Shown piece by piece: positions 44,153-53,500 of a stretch of 64,000 nt of DNA (position 1 is its first letter; every line of letters starts with the position of its first letter). The notes below the pieces were generated by a model. It did not search any database, was not told the DNA's origin, and saw only the letters and a program-made list of their open reading frames with translations. The stretch is from Paraeggerthella hongkongensis (GTDB lineage: Bacteria > Actinomycetota > Coriobacteriia > Coriobacteriales > Eggerthellaceae): positions 1 to 64,000 of the forward strand of contig NZ_QICD01000005.1 of assembly GCF_003726035.1 (NCBI RefSeq), written 5' to 3'. Made by a program: the position numbers and the translations under genes.

Positions 44153-45406
44153 ATGGCCGCGCACGAAAACGCATACGAAAACGAAAGCGCCCGCCGCGAC
44201 GGACTCGTTGCCGTCGGGCCCGGGCAGCAGGCGGGCATCGAGCCTTTGGGGGATTTTCTCGCGCGCACGCCGCGCTTTGCCGTGGCGTTTTCGGGCGGGT
44301 GCGATTCATCGTATTTGCTTGCCGCCGCATTGCGGGCCGGGTGCCAGGTGAAGGCGTACGGCGTGCGCACGGCGTTTCAGCCTGCGTTCGAGATCGAGGA
44401 CGCCCTGCGCTTGGCAGGCCAGATCGGAGTCGATTTCGAGTTGATAGACGCCGACGTTCTGTTGCGCGCCGACATCTGCGAGAATGCGCCCGATCGCTGC
44501 TATCGATGCAAGACGTTCATCTTCTCGACCATTCTGGAGCGCATGGCGCGCGACGGGTACGAGGTGCTGGCCGACGGTACGAACACCACCGACGATCCGG
44601 CGAACCGCCCCGGCTTCCGGGCGCTTGCGGAGCTGGGCGTGATCTCGCCTCTGCGTCGCGGCGGGTTGTCGAAAGACGACGTGCGCGCCGCCTCGCGGGA
44701 GCTTGGCCTGTTCACCGCCGACAAGCCGAGCTTTTCATGCCTGGCCGTGCACGTGCCGAAGGGCGAGGCCTTGACGATGGATTCCCTGCTGCGGGCTGCC
44801 GAGGCGTCGGGCGCCGTCCGAATCATGGCCGACCGCCGCTCAAGGGCGAGCATGGAATGCATTTTGGAGACCGAGCGCTTGACCTTGCGAAAAATGAGCG
44901 AAGGCGATTTGGACGCGCTTCGCACCATCTTGCAGGACCCCGATGTCATGTATGCCTACGAAGGCCCCTTCGATGAGACCGGTGTGCGGGAGTGGCTCGA
45001 TCGGCAGACGGCGCGCTATCGTACCGATGGTTTCGGGCTTTGGGCCGTGGTGCTCAAGGAGACGAATCGCATGATCGGACAGTGCGGGGTCACGTTGCAG
45101 GAATATCGAGACACCCAGGTCATGGAGGTGGGCTACCTGTTCATGAAGGCGTTCTGGCATCGGGGGTACGCGACCGAGGCAGCCGTCGCTTGTCGCGACT
45201 ACGCCTTCGACGTCTTGGGCGCTCGCGAGGTGTATTCTTTGATTCGCGACACGAATGAGCCGTCGCAGGCGGTTGCTCGCCGAAACGGCATGACCCCGCG
45301 TGCAACGGTGGTGAAGCACTACCGCGGGGTGCGCATGCCCCATGTGGCGTTTTCCATCACGAGGGAAGAGCGCGATGCTTTGGCCGATCGCCGCGCTTCT
45401 CGGTAG
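44153..45406 (+). CDS. LarE-like PP-loop sulfurtransferase fused to a GNAT acetyltransferase
   Basis: 417 residues. Residues 1-225 match LarE/PP-loop proteins: FSGGCDSSYLL (47-53 loop), CYRCKTFIF (116-124), DGTNTTDD and KPSFSCLA, whose Cys196 aligns with the sacrificial cysteine of LarE. LarE makes the nickel-pincer cofactor. The usual LarE C-terminal part is missing; instead residues 234-417 are a complete RimJ-type GNAT (ILETERLTLRKMSEGDLDALRTIL ... WHRGYATEA). An in-frame ATG at 44852 could also start the GNAT alone, but its ribosome-binding site is weak. No larB or larC is nearby. Confidence 0.82.
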   Translation: MAAHENAYENESARRDGLVAVGPGQQAGIEPLGDFLARTPRFAVAFSGGCDSSYLLAAALRAGCQVKAYGVRTAFQPAFEIEDALRLAGQIGVDFELIDADVLLRADICENAPDRCYRCKTFIFSTILERMARDGYEVLADGTNTTDDPANRPGFRALAELGVISPLRRGGLSKDDVRAASRELGLFTADKPSFSCLAVHVPKGEALTMDSLLRAAEASGAVRIMADRRSRASMECILETERLTLRKMSEGDLDALRTILQDPDVMYAYEGPFDETGVREWLDRQTARYRTDGFGLWAVVLKETNRMIGQCGVTLQEYRDTQVMEVGYLFMKAFWHRGYATEAAVACRDYAFDVLGAREVYSLIRDTNEPSQAVARRNGMTPRATVVKHYRGVRMPHVAFSITREERDALADRRASR

Positions 45407-45505
45407 CTGCGGCGCTTTCTCCGGCGTTGCCCCAGGCGTATACTGAACGGGCAGATTCAAGCAGACGAGGATGCGGCGCATGCGCGCCGTGGGAGGCGGC
45501 GCGCT

Positions 45506-46819
45506 ATGGCATACGTGTTCACGCACGCAACGGTGCTCGACGGTACGGGGGGCATGGCGCCCTTGCCGAACATGACGGTGGTCGTGGACGACGCCGGGTG
45601 CATCGACAAGGTGGGACCTGCGTCCAGCACGGTGCCGCCTGCGGGCGCGGAGGAAATCGACCTGGCCGGCGCGTACCTTATGCCCGGGCTGATCAACGCT
45701 CATGTGCACCTGTGCGGGTCGGGCAAGCCGCTGAGCGCGGGCGGCGCGGGCCGCCTCATAGACGGCGTGGTGGGCAACCCGGTGGGCAGGTGGGCGCTTC
45801 GCCGTGTCCTGCGAAGCCATGCGCAGCAGCAGCTGGCAAGCGGCGTGACCACGGTGCGCTCGGTGGGCGATCCGGGGTTCGCCGACGTGGAGGTGCGCGA
45901 CGCCATCAACGCAGGCGCGTTCCCGGGGCCGCGGCTGCTTGCGTCCGGCGTGGGCGTTACCGTGCCGGGCGGTCACGGCGCAGGCTTGTTCGCCCACGTG
46001 GCGGGCACGCCCGAGCAGGCGCGCGAGATCGTTCGCACGTGCTTCGCGCACGCGTGCGACCACGTGAAGCTGTTCATCACGGGCGGCGTGTTCGACGCGG
46101 AGGTCGAAGGGGAGCCGGGCGTGCTGCGCATGCCGCCCGACATCGCCCGCGCGGCCGTGGACGAGGCGCACAAGCTGGGCATGCGCACCGCCGCGCACAT
46201 CGAGAGCGCCGAAGGCGTGCGCGTGGGCCTGGAGGCGGGGGTGGACACCATCGAGCACGGCGCCGAGCTGGATGACGAGCTGATCGCCCTGTTCAAGCGC
46301 AACGGCGCTGGACGCGCCTCTTCGCTTACCTGCACCGTATCTCCGGCGCTGCCGTTCGTGAAGCTCTCGCCCGAAAAGACGAAATCGACCGAGGTCCAAA
46401 AGGTGAACGGCCGCATCGTCTACGAGGGTATCGTGCGCGCCGCCCAGCAGGCATTGGAGGCCGGCATCCCCGTGGGTTTGGGGACCGATTCGTCGTGCCC
46501 GTACATCACGCACTACGACATGTGGCGCGAGGTGGTGTACTTCGAGCGCATCGTAGGCGCTTCGCGGCAGACGGCGTTGCACGTTGCCACGCTGGGAAAC
46601 GCGCGCATTCTGGGCCTGGGCGACGAGACCGGCTCGATCGAGCCCGGCAAGTCGGCCGACCTCATCGTGCTCGATTGCAATCCTCTTGAAAACCTGGAGG
46701 CGCTGCGGGACGTGCGCATGGTCATGGTTCGCGGCGCGCTCGACCGCTATCCGCGCGTCAAGCGCCTTTCGCAGCTGGATGCGGAACTGGACGGCTTTCT
46801 GCCGAAGGCGCAGGCGTAG
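45506..46819 (+). CDS. Metal-dependent amidohydrolase
   Basis: 437 residues. It is an amidohydrolase-superfamily protein of the imidazolonepropionase/prolidase-like branch. The metal site is indicated by NAHVHL (HxH), HVKLFITGG (the lysine position), AAHIESAEGVRVGLEAGVDTIEHG (two His) and GLGTDSSCPY (Asp). The small N-terminal beta domain is completed by the C-terminal GKSADLIVLDCNPLENLEALRDVRMVMVRG. ATG 45506 has GGGAGG upstream. The substrate is not inferable. Confidence 0.87.
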   Translation: MAYVFTHATVLDGTGGMAPLPNMTVVVDDAGCIDKVGPASSTVPPAGAEEIDLAGAYLMPGLINAHVHLCGSGKPLSAGGAGRLIDGVVGNPVGRWALRRVLRSHAQQQLASGVTTVRSVGDPGFADVEVRDAINAGAFPGPRLLASGVGVTVPGGHGAGLFAHVAGTPEQAREIVRTCFAHACDHVKLFITGGVFDAEVEGEPGVLRMPPDIARAAVDEAHKLGMRTAAHIESAEGVRVGLEAGVDTIEHGAELDDELIALFKRNGAGRASSLTCTVSPALPFVKLSPEKTKSTEVQKVNGRIVYEGIVRAAQQALEAGIPVGLGTDSSCPYITHYDMWREVVYFERIVGASRQTALHVATLGNARILGLGDETGSIEPGKSADLIVLDCNPLENLEALRDVRMVMVRGALDRYPRVKRLSQLDAELDGFLPKAQA

Positions 46820-46867
46820 CTTTTCGCACGCCGCCCGGTATGCGCGCGACGGCGTGCGCGGCTTTGC

Positions 46868-47623
46868 TCAGACGGCGCTGGCTACATAGAAGGATTCGTC
46901 TCCGTCGTAGCGCACGGCGTAGGGGTGGGCGCCGTCGCCGTAGGCGAACACCGTGCAGCCCACGCGTTCCTGCGAATCGGTCCAGGCGCTGGCAACCTCG
47001 ATCTGATCGCCGACCAGCGCAGGGTCTGCGGCCAGGGGAAGGCCGTCTTCGCCGGAGGCTATGCGCAGCTGCAATCCGTCGGACAGGACGACGTTCAGGT
47101 GGGGAGCGGCGTTCGCTGCAGGTCCGGCGCCGGTTTCGGGGGTCGGGACCGCATCGGCGCTGCGGGCGGCTTCGGCGCTCGACATGCTCGTTGTGCCGCC
47201 CTCGTTCGGCGCGGCGGCCTGCATGCCTTGCTGAGCCGTGCCGCTTACGCCCAGGGCGATCCCGCCGATTCCCACGGCAAGCACCAGGCAGGCCGCCGCG
47301 GGAACCGACACGTTCCAGACGCGCCTTGCCTTGCGGTACGATTCGGTGTTCGCTCCGTTTTTACCGAGCACCACCGTTGCGGGGACGAACGCTCGGTTCG
47401 ATGCGTCGCAGTCTTCCAGGTGGGAATGGGGTTCCTCGTCTTCGCATTCGTCCTCGCCTTCGTTCTCGTTCGAGGGCGTTTCGCAGGTCGGGGCAATGGC
47501 TTTGAGCATGCGCTCCTCGACTTCGGCGCTCGGGGTCATCCTGTCGAACGCACGGAACAGAGCATCTCCCAACGCGGCGTCTGGCTCGTCGACCGACTCT
47601 TCGAGACGCTCGTCATCGTTCAT
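46868..47623 (-). CDS. Membrane anti-sigma-factor-like protein
   Basis: 251 residues. A cytosolic N-terminus of about 100 residues, very acidic in the middle (NENEGEDECEDEEPHSHLEDCD), precedes one transmembrane helix (AAACLVLAVGIGGIALGVSG). An Ala-rich linker and an extracytoplasmic domain of about 80 residues follow. Its gene directly follows and overlaps an ECF sigma gene by 11 nt, the usual arrangement of an anti-sigma factor. No canonical ZAS motif is seen. ATG 47623 is preferred because GGGAGG is suitably spaced. Confidence 0.72.
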   Translation of the reverse strand: MNDDERLEESVDEPDAALGDALFRAFDRMTPSAEVEERMLKAIAPTCETPSNENEGEDECEDEEPHSHLEDCDASNRAFVPATVVLGKNGANTESYRKARRVWNVSVPAAACLVLAVGIGGIALGVSGTAQQGMQAAAPNEGGTTSMSSAEAARSADAVPTPETGAGPAANAAPHLNVVLSDGLQLRIASGEDGLPLAADPALVGDQIEVASAWTDSQERVGCTVFAYGDGAHPYAVRYDGDESFYVASAV

Positions 47624-48095
47624 GCTGCTCACCTCCCAGTAGGGTCTTGAGCAGCGCGCGGGCTTCGCTCAAGTGGCTGCGCACCGTGGATGCCGGCGTG
47701 CCGGTGATCTCGGCGATCTCGGCAGTGCGGTATCCTTCGTAATAATGCAGGTACACGCAGGTCTTGTACTTTTCCGGCAAATCGAGCACCACGCGAAGCG
47801 TTTCGTCGCTTTCGGCATGGGCACGGTCGTCCGGCATGTCTTCGGGAAGCTCTGCCGAGCGCTTTCGCGCCGCGCTTTTCAATAGGTCGCGGCAATGGTT
47901 CTGGGCGCACACGATGAGCCAAGCTTTCTCGTGCTCGTCGTCGTTGAACGTGCGGGGCTTATCGAGCAGCTTGAGGAACACGGTTTGCGTCGCGTCTTCG
48001 GCGTCGGCGGAGCTGCCCAGGTACGAATAGCACAGGCGGTAGACCGTCTTCGCATGGCGGTGAAACACCGCGGCTATGTCGAGCTCGTTCGTCAG
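47613..48095 (-). CDS. ECF-type RNA polymerase sigma factor
   Basis: 160 residues from the proposed start. Region 2 reads FHRHAKTVYRLCYSYLGSSADAEDATQTVFLKLLDKP; region 4 reads LPEKYKTCVYLHYYEGYRTAEIAEITGTPASTVRSHLSEARALLKTLL. The start is unusual: a CTG at 48095 has GAGAGG 6 nt upstream, while the nearest ATG (48161) has none and abuts a TATACT -10. The target regulon is unknown. The downstream overlapping gene is probably its anti-sigma factor. Confidence 0.85.
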   Translation of the reverse strand: MTNELDIAAVFHRHAKTVYRLCYSYLGSSADAEDATQTVFLKLLDKPRTFNDDEHEKAWLIVCAQNHCRDLLKSAARKRSAELPEDMPDDRAHAESDETLRVVLDLPEKYKTCVYLHYYEGYRTAEIAEITGTPASTVRSHLSEARALLKTLLGGEQHER

Positions 48096-48359
48096 GGCTG
48101 CTTCCTCTCTGAATCTAACACGACAGGAACAAGGATTATGTCGGGATGGGATGCGATGCATCCAGTATAGCGGCAACCGTGCGGTTTTCGGCGATCGCCG
48201 GGATTTCCGTCCTGCAGGGCGGCAGAACCTGTAGAAACGATTTCGAGAGCCGTCCGGAAGGGGGTCCTTGCGGTAAGATTCCCGAAGGGCCGCATTCCTC
48301 GACGCTCCCGTTGCAGCCGTGCGCCCGTTCGCTTGCCGTTCAAGGAGGATGTTCCGAAC

Positions 48360-50381
48360 ATGATGAATGCAGCCGCCGCGCAAGCGGCGCTCAAAAGCCA
48401 TTTTGGGTACGAGTCGTTTCGGCCGGGGCAGCAGGGCGTCGTGGACGCCATCTTGCTTGGGCGCGACGCGCTCGCGGTCATGCCGACGGGTGCGGGAAAA
48501 TCGGTATGCTACCAGGTGCCGGGCATCGTGTTGGGCGGATTGACCCTGGTGGTAAGCCCGCTCGTGTCGCTCATGGGCGATCAGGTGCGCGCCCTTATCG
48601 AGGCGGGCGTTCGGGGCGCGTACCTCAACTCCACGCTCACGCCGGGCCAGCAGGCAACCGTGCTGCGCCGCGCGCTCGAAGGAGCGTACCAGATCATGTA
48701 CGTTGCGCCCGAGCGCTTGTCCGACCCTCGTTTCATCGAGTTCGCGCGCGAGGCCCGTATCCCGCTCGTTGCGGTGGACGAAGCCCACTGCGTGTCGCAG
48801 TGGGGGCAGGATTTCCGTCCGTCGTATCTGGCCGTAGGCGATTTCATCGCCCAGCTGCCGCAGCGGCCCGTCGTAGCGGCGTTCACGGCTACGGCTACGG
48901 CGCGCGTTCGCGGCGACATCGCGCGGCTGCTCGACCTGCGCGATCCGTACGAGGCGGTGACCGGGTTCGATCGGCCGAACCTTTCGTTTGGCGTGGAGCG
49001 TTTGGAGCCGAAGCGAAAGCTTGCGCGCATCGCCGCGTACGTGCTCGATCATCCCTTGGACGGCGGCATCGTGTACTGCTCCACGCGCAAGGACGTGGAC
49101 AAGGTGCACGCGGCCCTTCTCGAAACCGGCGTACGCGCCGTTCGCTATCACGCGGGGATGCCCGCGGCGGCCCGCGCCGAAAGCCAGCGCGCGTTCATCG
49201 TCGACGACGCGCCCGTGATGGTGGCCACCAACGCTTTCGGCATGGGCATCGACAAATCGAACGTGCGCTACGTCATTCACCACAACATGCCCGGCAGCAT
49301 CGAGGCGTACTACCAGGAGGCCGGCCGCGCCGGTCGCGACGGGGAGCCTTCCGAATGCCTGCTGTTTTGGAGCGACGGCGACGTGTCCACATGCCGCTTT
49401 TTCATAGAGCAGGAATCGGGAAACGAGGAGCTTGCCCCGGAGGAATCGGAAGCTGTGCGCGCCAGCCGCCGCCGCTTGCTCGAGGCCATGTGCGGGTACT
49501 GCCATACCACCGACTGCCTGCGCGCGTACATCTTGCGCTACTTCGGGGAGCAATCATCGCAGGTCGTTAGCAACGTCAGCGAAGAGGGTCCTGGTGCTGA
49601 AGATTGCGGGGAAAGCCCGATGAAGCGGCCTTCGGGCCGTGAGGAGGGCTTGGAGCCGCAAGATTCAGCGCCAGGACCTTCCGTAGCGTCGGGCTCTTCC
49701 GACTGCCGGCAGGCAGTCGGAACCTGCTGCTCGAATTGCGCCGGCGCCTTCGAAGCCGTGGACGTGACCGCCACCGCGCGGGCCGTCATGCGCTGCGTGC
49801 AGGAGCTGCGCGGGCGTTTCGGCAAGGGCATGGTCGTCGACGTTCTGCGCGGATCGAAGGTGGCGAAAGTGCTTGAGATGCACTTGGACGAGGCTGCTAG
49901 CTACGGTACCGTGGACGCGTCGGTTGCGCAGGTCAAGGAGATCATCGAACTGTTGGCGGCGGGAGGGTACCTGTCCATCACCGAGGGCTCCTATCCCACG
50001 GTCGGCTTGGGGCCGCGAGCGCGCGAAGCGGCGGAGGACGGCTTCTCGCTGACCATGAAGCGCGTGTCCCGCAAGCCCGAGCGAAGCCGGGAACGAAGCG
50101 CGGGCGGCCGTGCGTTCGGGTCGTCGGGCTCGTCCGCGCTCGGCGAGGTCGATTCGAGCTTGTTCGAACGTTTGCGCGCGCTGCGCAAGCGCTTGGCCGA
50201 CGAAGCCGGCAAGCCTCCGTACATCGTGTTCTCCGATGCCGCGCTGCGCGACATGTGCGTCAAGAAGCCTGCGAACGACGAGGAGTTCCTTGAGGTCAGC
50301 GGCGTGGGCGCCACGAAGCTTGCCCGCTACGGCCAGGCGTTTCTGGCCGAGATAGCCGCTTGGGAGCGCGGAGAAGAGTAG
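48360..50381 (+). CDS. recQ: ATP-dependent DNA helicase RecQ with a palindrome-derived insertion
   Basis: 673 residues. Helicase motifs are present: FRPGQQGVVDAIL (motif 0), MPTGAGKSVCYQVP (I), DEAHCVSQWGQDFRP (II), FTATATARV (III) and QEAGRAGRDGEPSECLL (VI). The zinc domain (CGYCHTTDCLRAYILRYFGE ... CCSNC) is split by about 58 extra residues encoded by two DNA palindromes. A winged-helix and a C-terminal HRDC domain follow (FERLRALRKRLADEAGKPPYIVFSD). RecQ unwinds recombination and stalled-fork intermediates. ATG 48360 follows AAGGAGG with long spacing. Confidence 0.93.
   Translation: MMNAAAAQAALKSHFGYESFRPGQQGVVDAILLGRDALAVMPTGAGKSVCYQVPGIVLGGLTLVVSPLVSLMGDQVRALIEAGVRGAYLNSTLTPGQQATVLRRALEGAYQIMYVAPERLSDPRFIEFAREARIPLVAVDEAHCVSQWGQDFRPSYLAVGDFIAQLPQRPVVAAFTATATARVRGDIARLLDLRDPYEAVTGFDRPNLSFGVERLEPKRKLARIAAYVLDHPLDGGIVYCSTRKDVDKVHAALLETGVRAVRYHAGMPAAARAESQRAFIVDDAPVMVATNAFGMGIDKSNVRYVIHHNMPGSIEAYYQEAGRAGRDGEPSECLLFWSDGDVSTCRFFIEQESGNEELAPEESEAVRASRRRLLEAMCGYCHTTDCLRAYILRYFGEQSSQVVSNVSEEGPGAEDCGESPMKRPSGREEGLEPQDSAPGPSVASGSSDCRQAVGTCCSNCAGAFEAVDVTATARAVMRCVQELRGRFGKGMVVDVLRGSKVAKVLEMHLDEAASYGTVDASVAQVKEIIELLAAGGYLSITEGSYPTVGLGPRAREAAEDGFSLTMKRVSRKPERSRERSAGGRAFGSSGSSALGEVDSSLFERLRALRKRLADEAGKPPYIVFSDAALRDMCVKKPANDEEFLEVSGVGATKLARYGQAFLAEIAAWERGEE
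49587..49722. repeat. Two palindromes inside recQ
   Basis: GGTCCTGGTGCTGAA... (49587-49609) pairs with 49656-49678 at 20 of 23 positions around a GC-rich centre. TTCCGACTGCC (49697-49707) pairs perfectly with 49712-49722. Both are in frame and translated as a Gly/Ser/Glu-rich linker in the RecQ zinc-binding domain. Confidence 0.75.
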
Positions 50382-50529
50382 GCTCTTTTCGGGCGGGGAG
50401 GAAAGCGGCTTGACGTTGCTCGGTCGGGCTCGCTTGCCAAGATGCGCGCGCCGCCGATCGGGCGCGTTCTCAGCGAAACAGGGTCATATTTCTACGAATT
50501 AGGAAGCACGTTCGGCAAGCTCGCGCTTT

Positions 50530-50535
50530 TATAAT
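50530..50535 (+). promoter_or_regulatory. Candidate -10 of the exported-protein gene
   Basis: TATAAT lies 45 nt upstream of the ATG at 50580. No convincing -35 is seen at 16-18 nt upstream. Confidence 0.4.
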
Positions 50536-50579
50536 GAAGACGAGGTCTGCCCTGTCCGATTCGTTGAAACGAGACCGCC

Positions 50580-53500
50580 ATGCGATACGCGTCCGCCCCG
50601 TTTTTGAATGTTGCGCACGACCCGCTTTCTTCAGGGGAGGTGAAGCGGCTTGCGAAACGGCGCTCGTTCGCGGCGCTTGCGGCGTTTTTCGCGGCATGGT
50701 GCTTGACGCTCGCGCTCGCCCTGCTTCCGTCGCCTGCGTATGCGGAAAACGTCGGCGCTGACCAGGATTCGGGAGCGTCTCCGCGCATCGAGGGGTCGTT
50801 CGATGCCCAGTCCTACGCTTCGGGGGAGCGCGCTCGGGTTACGTTCAAGGCGGAGAACTCCACGCATGCTACATGGTCCGACGTTCGCCTGGAAGCCAGC
50901 CTGCCCGGCAACGTGCGCTTGGCGGATGCGTCTGCCTCCCTTGCGGCCTCGAAGCAGAGCGTTGCTCCGGGAGAATCGATCGACCTGTCGTTCGACGTGG
51001 TGTTTCGTTCGATGACGGGCACGCGCCTGGTATCGACGGGCGATAACGCCGCTGCCTCGCTTGCTCTGGCGGCGTGCGTGGCCGCGTTCGCGGTGCTGGC
51101 GTGCGCGACGTTCTCTTGCAAGGGCGGACGACGTTCCCGGGCTCGCGGCGGCATGTCGATTCTGATCGTCGTCGCCTTGGCGGCGGGGCTCGCGCCGCAG
51201 GTGCCCGGCATCGCGCATGCCGACGAAGCGTCTTCGCTTCAGGTGAGCGGATCCGCGGTATGCGCATCCCCGCAAACGACGATTCCCGCTACGCTGACCG
51301 TCGGGTCGGCTGCGGTTCCCGCCAGCGCGAAGATAGCGACGGTGCAGGTTGCCGACGGCGAGGCCGTTCCCGCCGGCGCGCGCTTCGCGCAAGTGGACGT
51401 GGTTTCCGACGCGCCGTTCGCCGAAGCGCTTTCCGTCAGCGCGCTTTCCTTGTCCGGCGCGTTCGAGGGATCGTCGGTTTCTGCCGTGACCCTGACCGGC
51501 CCTAACTCGGCTACCGTGCGTATCGACGGCGATCCCGGCTCCCCTGGGACCGATGGCGTCATCTCTTTCTCCCGCGAAGCGTTCGCGGACGCATCCTCGG
51601 TGTCTGCGGCGTACGTGTCGGTTGAAAGCCCGCGCGTTACCTTGGACGTGGCATCCGCTTCGTATAAACGCGAGGTGTTCGGAATCCCCCTGTTCGTGGA
51701 AAACGGGAAGCTTGATTCCGGTGCAGCGAAGGACATGATCCGGTTCGACGACGACCGCATACGGGTCGAAGGCTTCTCGGCTGATGCGGCCGACGCGCAT
51801 AAGGGCTTGCTCGAGATCTCCGTGCAGGCCGGCTCGCCGGAAGAGCAGTTCGAGGTTCTGACGGCGGCGCTCGATGCTTTCGAGCCGGCCGCGTTTCGCA
51901 TGGACCCCCGCCTGTTGGTGGGCGAGCCCGACCTGGCTCGCGCGTATGCGCCGGCCGACGATCGACTGGTTGGTGCGGCCGATGCCGTCGACGCCGTGCC
52001 GTACGGCACCGTGGACGTGACGGGCGTGGCTATTGGCGACGTCGGTCCGGCTGAAGTGGCTGCAACCGTGCAGCTGGGTGCCGTCGGCGGCTCGCTGGCC
52101 CTGTCGGATGCAAGCCAGATTCTGCTCCCCGAAGGCCTGGGGCTGTCCGTGGAAAGCAAGCTGGGAAGCGACTGGTTCTCGCTGAAGATGTCCATCGACG
52201 CGGAAACGGCCCAAGGGTGGCTGAACGGCTATCGCGAGCTTCTGTCCCCGCAGGTCGAAGGGCAGCCGGCCGAAGCTGATCCCGCTGCGCCGATCGATCC
52301 TGCGGCCGCGCCCGACCTTGCTGCGCCGGTCGATCCTGCGGTCGAAGCCGAGGCTCGCCAGCTGTTCATGGACGACGTGGAATCCGTTTTGGCCTCCCTG
52401 CAATTCGAGCTTGCCGAGGGCGTCGTGCTCAACAAGCTCGGCATAGCGCAGGGGCCCCATACGGTGTCGTGCGTCCCCGTCGCGGCGGAAGGCGAGGTCG
52501 GGTCTGCCGCGGGCGATGCCAAAACGGCGTTCGAAACGCTCGAGGCCATCGCGAACGCCATCGGAAGCTTCTGCCAGCAGGACAAGGCGTCCATCGGCAA
52601 CGGCATAGCGTCTTTGCTGGGCATGATCGCCAACTTGATCGACGGCAACCCCGGCCCCAGCTTGCAGGACATCTACGACGAGTTGCAGCTGATGAAGGGA
52701 CAGCTTACGCGCTTGGAGACAAGCGTGGATACTCTTGCCGTGAAGCTGAACGCCGTGGACAAGCGCGCGGGCTACTTGTCGAAATGGCACGTGGTGAAGG
52801 GTCATCTGGACTCCTTGAAAAGCTACGAAGATCTCTATTCCAGGCTGATGGACAAGCTTGAGAAGTCTGATGCCGGCGCGACCTACGACGACCTGAGCGC
52901 AGCGAACAAGAAAACGCTCAAGTCGTTTGCGAATGCGGTCGACAAGAAGGATCGCCTGATGAGCACGACGGTCGTGGCCGAAACGCTGGCTTTGGGCAGC
53001 ATGCTCGAGGGCTTGGGCTCCGATGCGGTGGGCGAGTACAACTCGTGGATCGAGACGTACTACAACTGGGACCCCGAGACGTTCGTTTCGAAATCGGAGT
53101 ACATGGAAAGCCTGTTCACGGCCTATGTGTACGGCTACGGCGTGTCCATGGCCTACTTGAACACCATGGACGCCATCGACGACGACGACTTTTTCGGTCC
53201 CGGTGAAGGAAGCATATACCAGGACTCCATCAAGCAGCTGAAGAGCCAGGCGGACACGGTGGTCAAGAAGCTGTACGGCACCGTGGCTTACGACACCTTC
53301 AACAAAAAGACGTACCTGAGGGAGAAATCAGCGTATCGTCTGGCTACGGAGCCGCGGTCCGACGGACGCATTCGCTGCTTGCTCAACGACACCGCCTACG
53401 GAACCGATCTGCTGATGAAGACCATCTACCAGGGTGCGCCTTCCAACTTCTCCGACAGCGTCGAGAAAGACGACATCCACCTGTACAAGCATTCGGGCAG

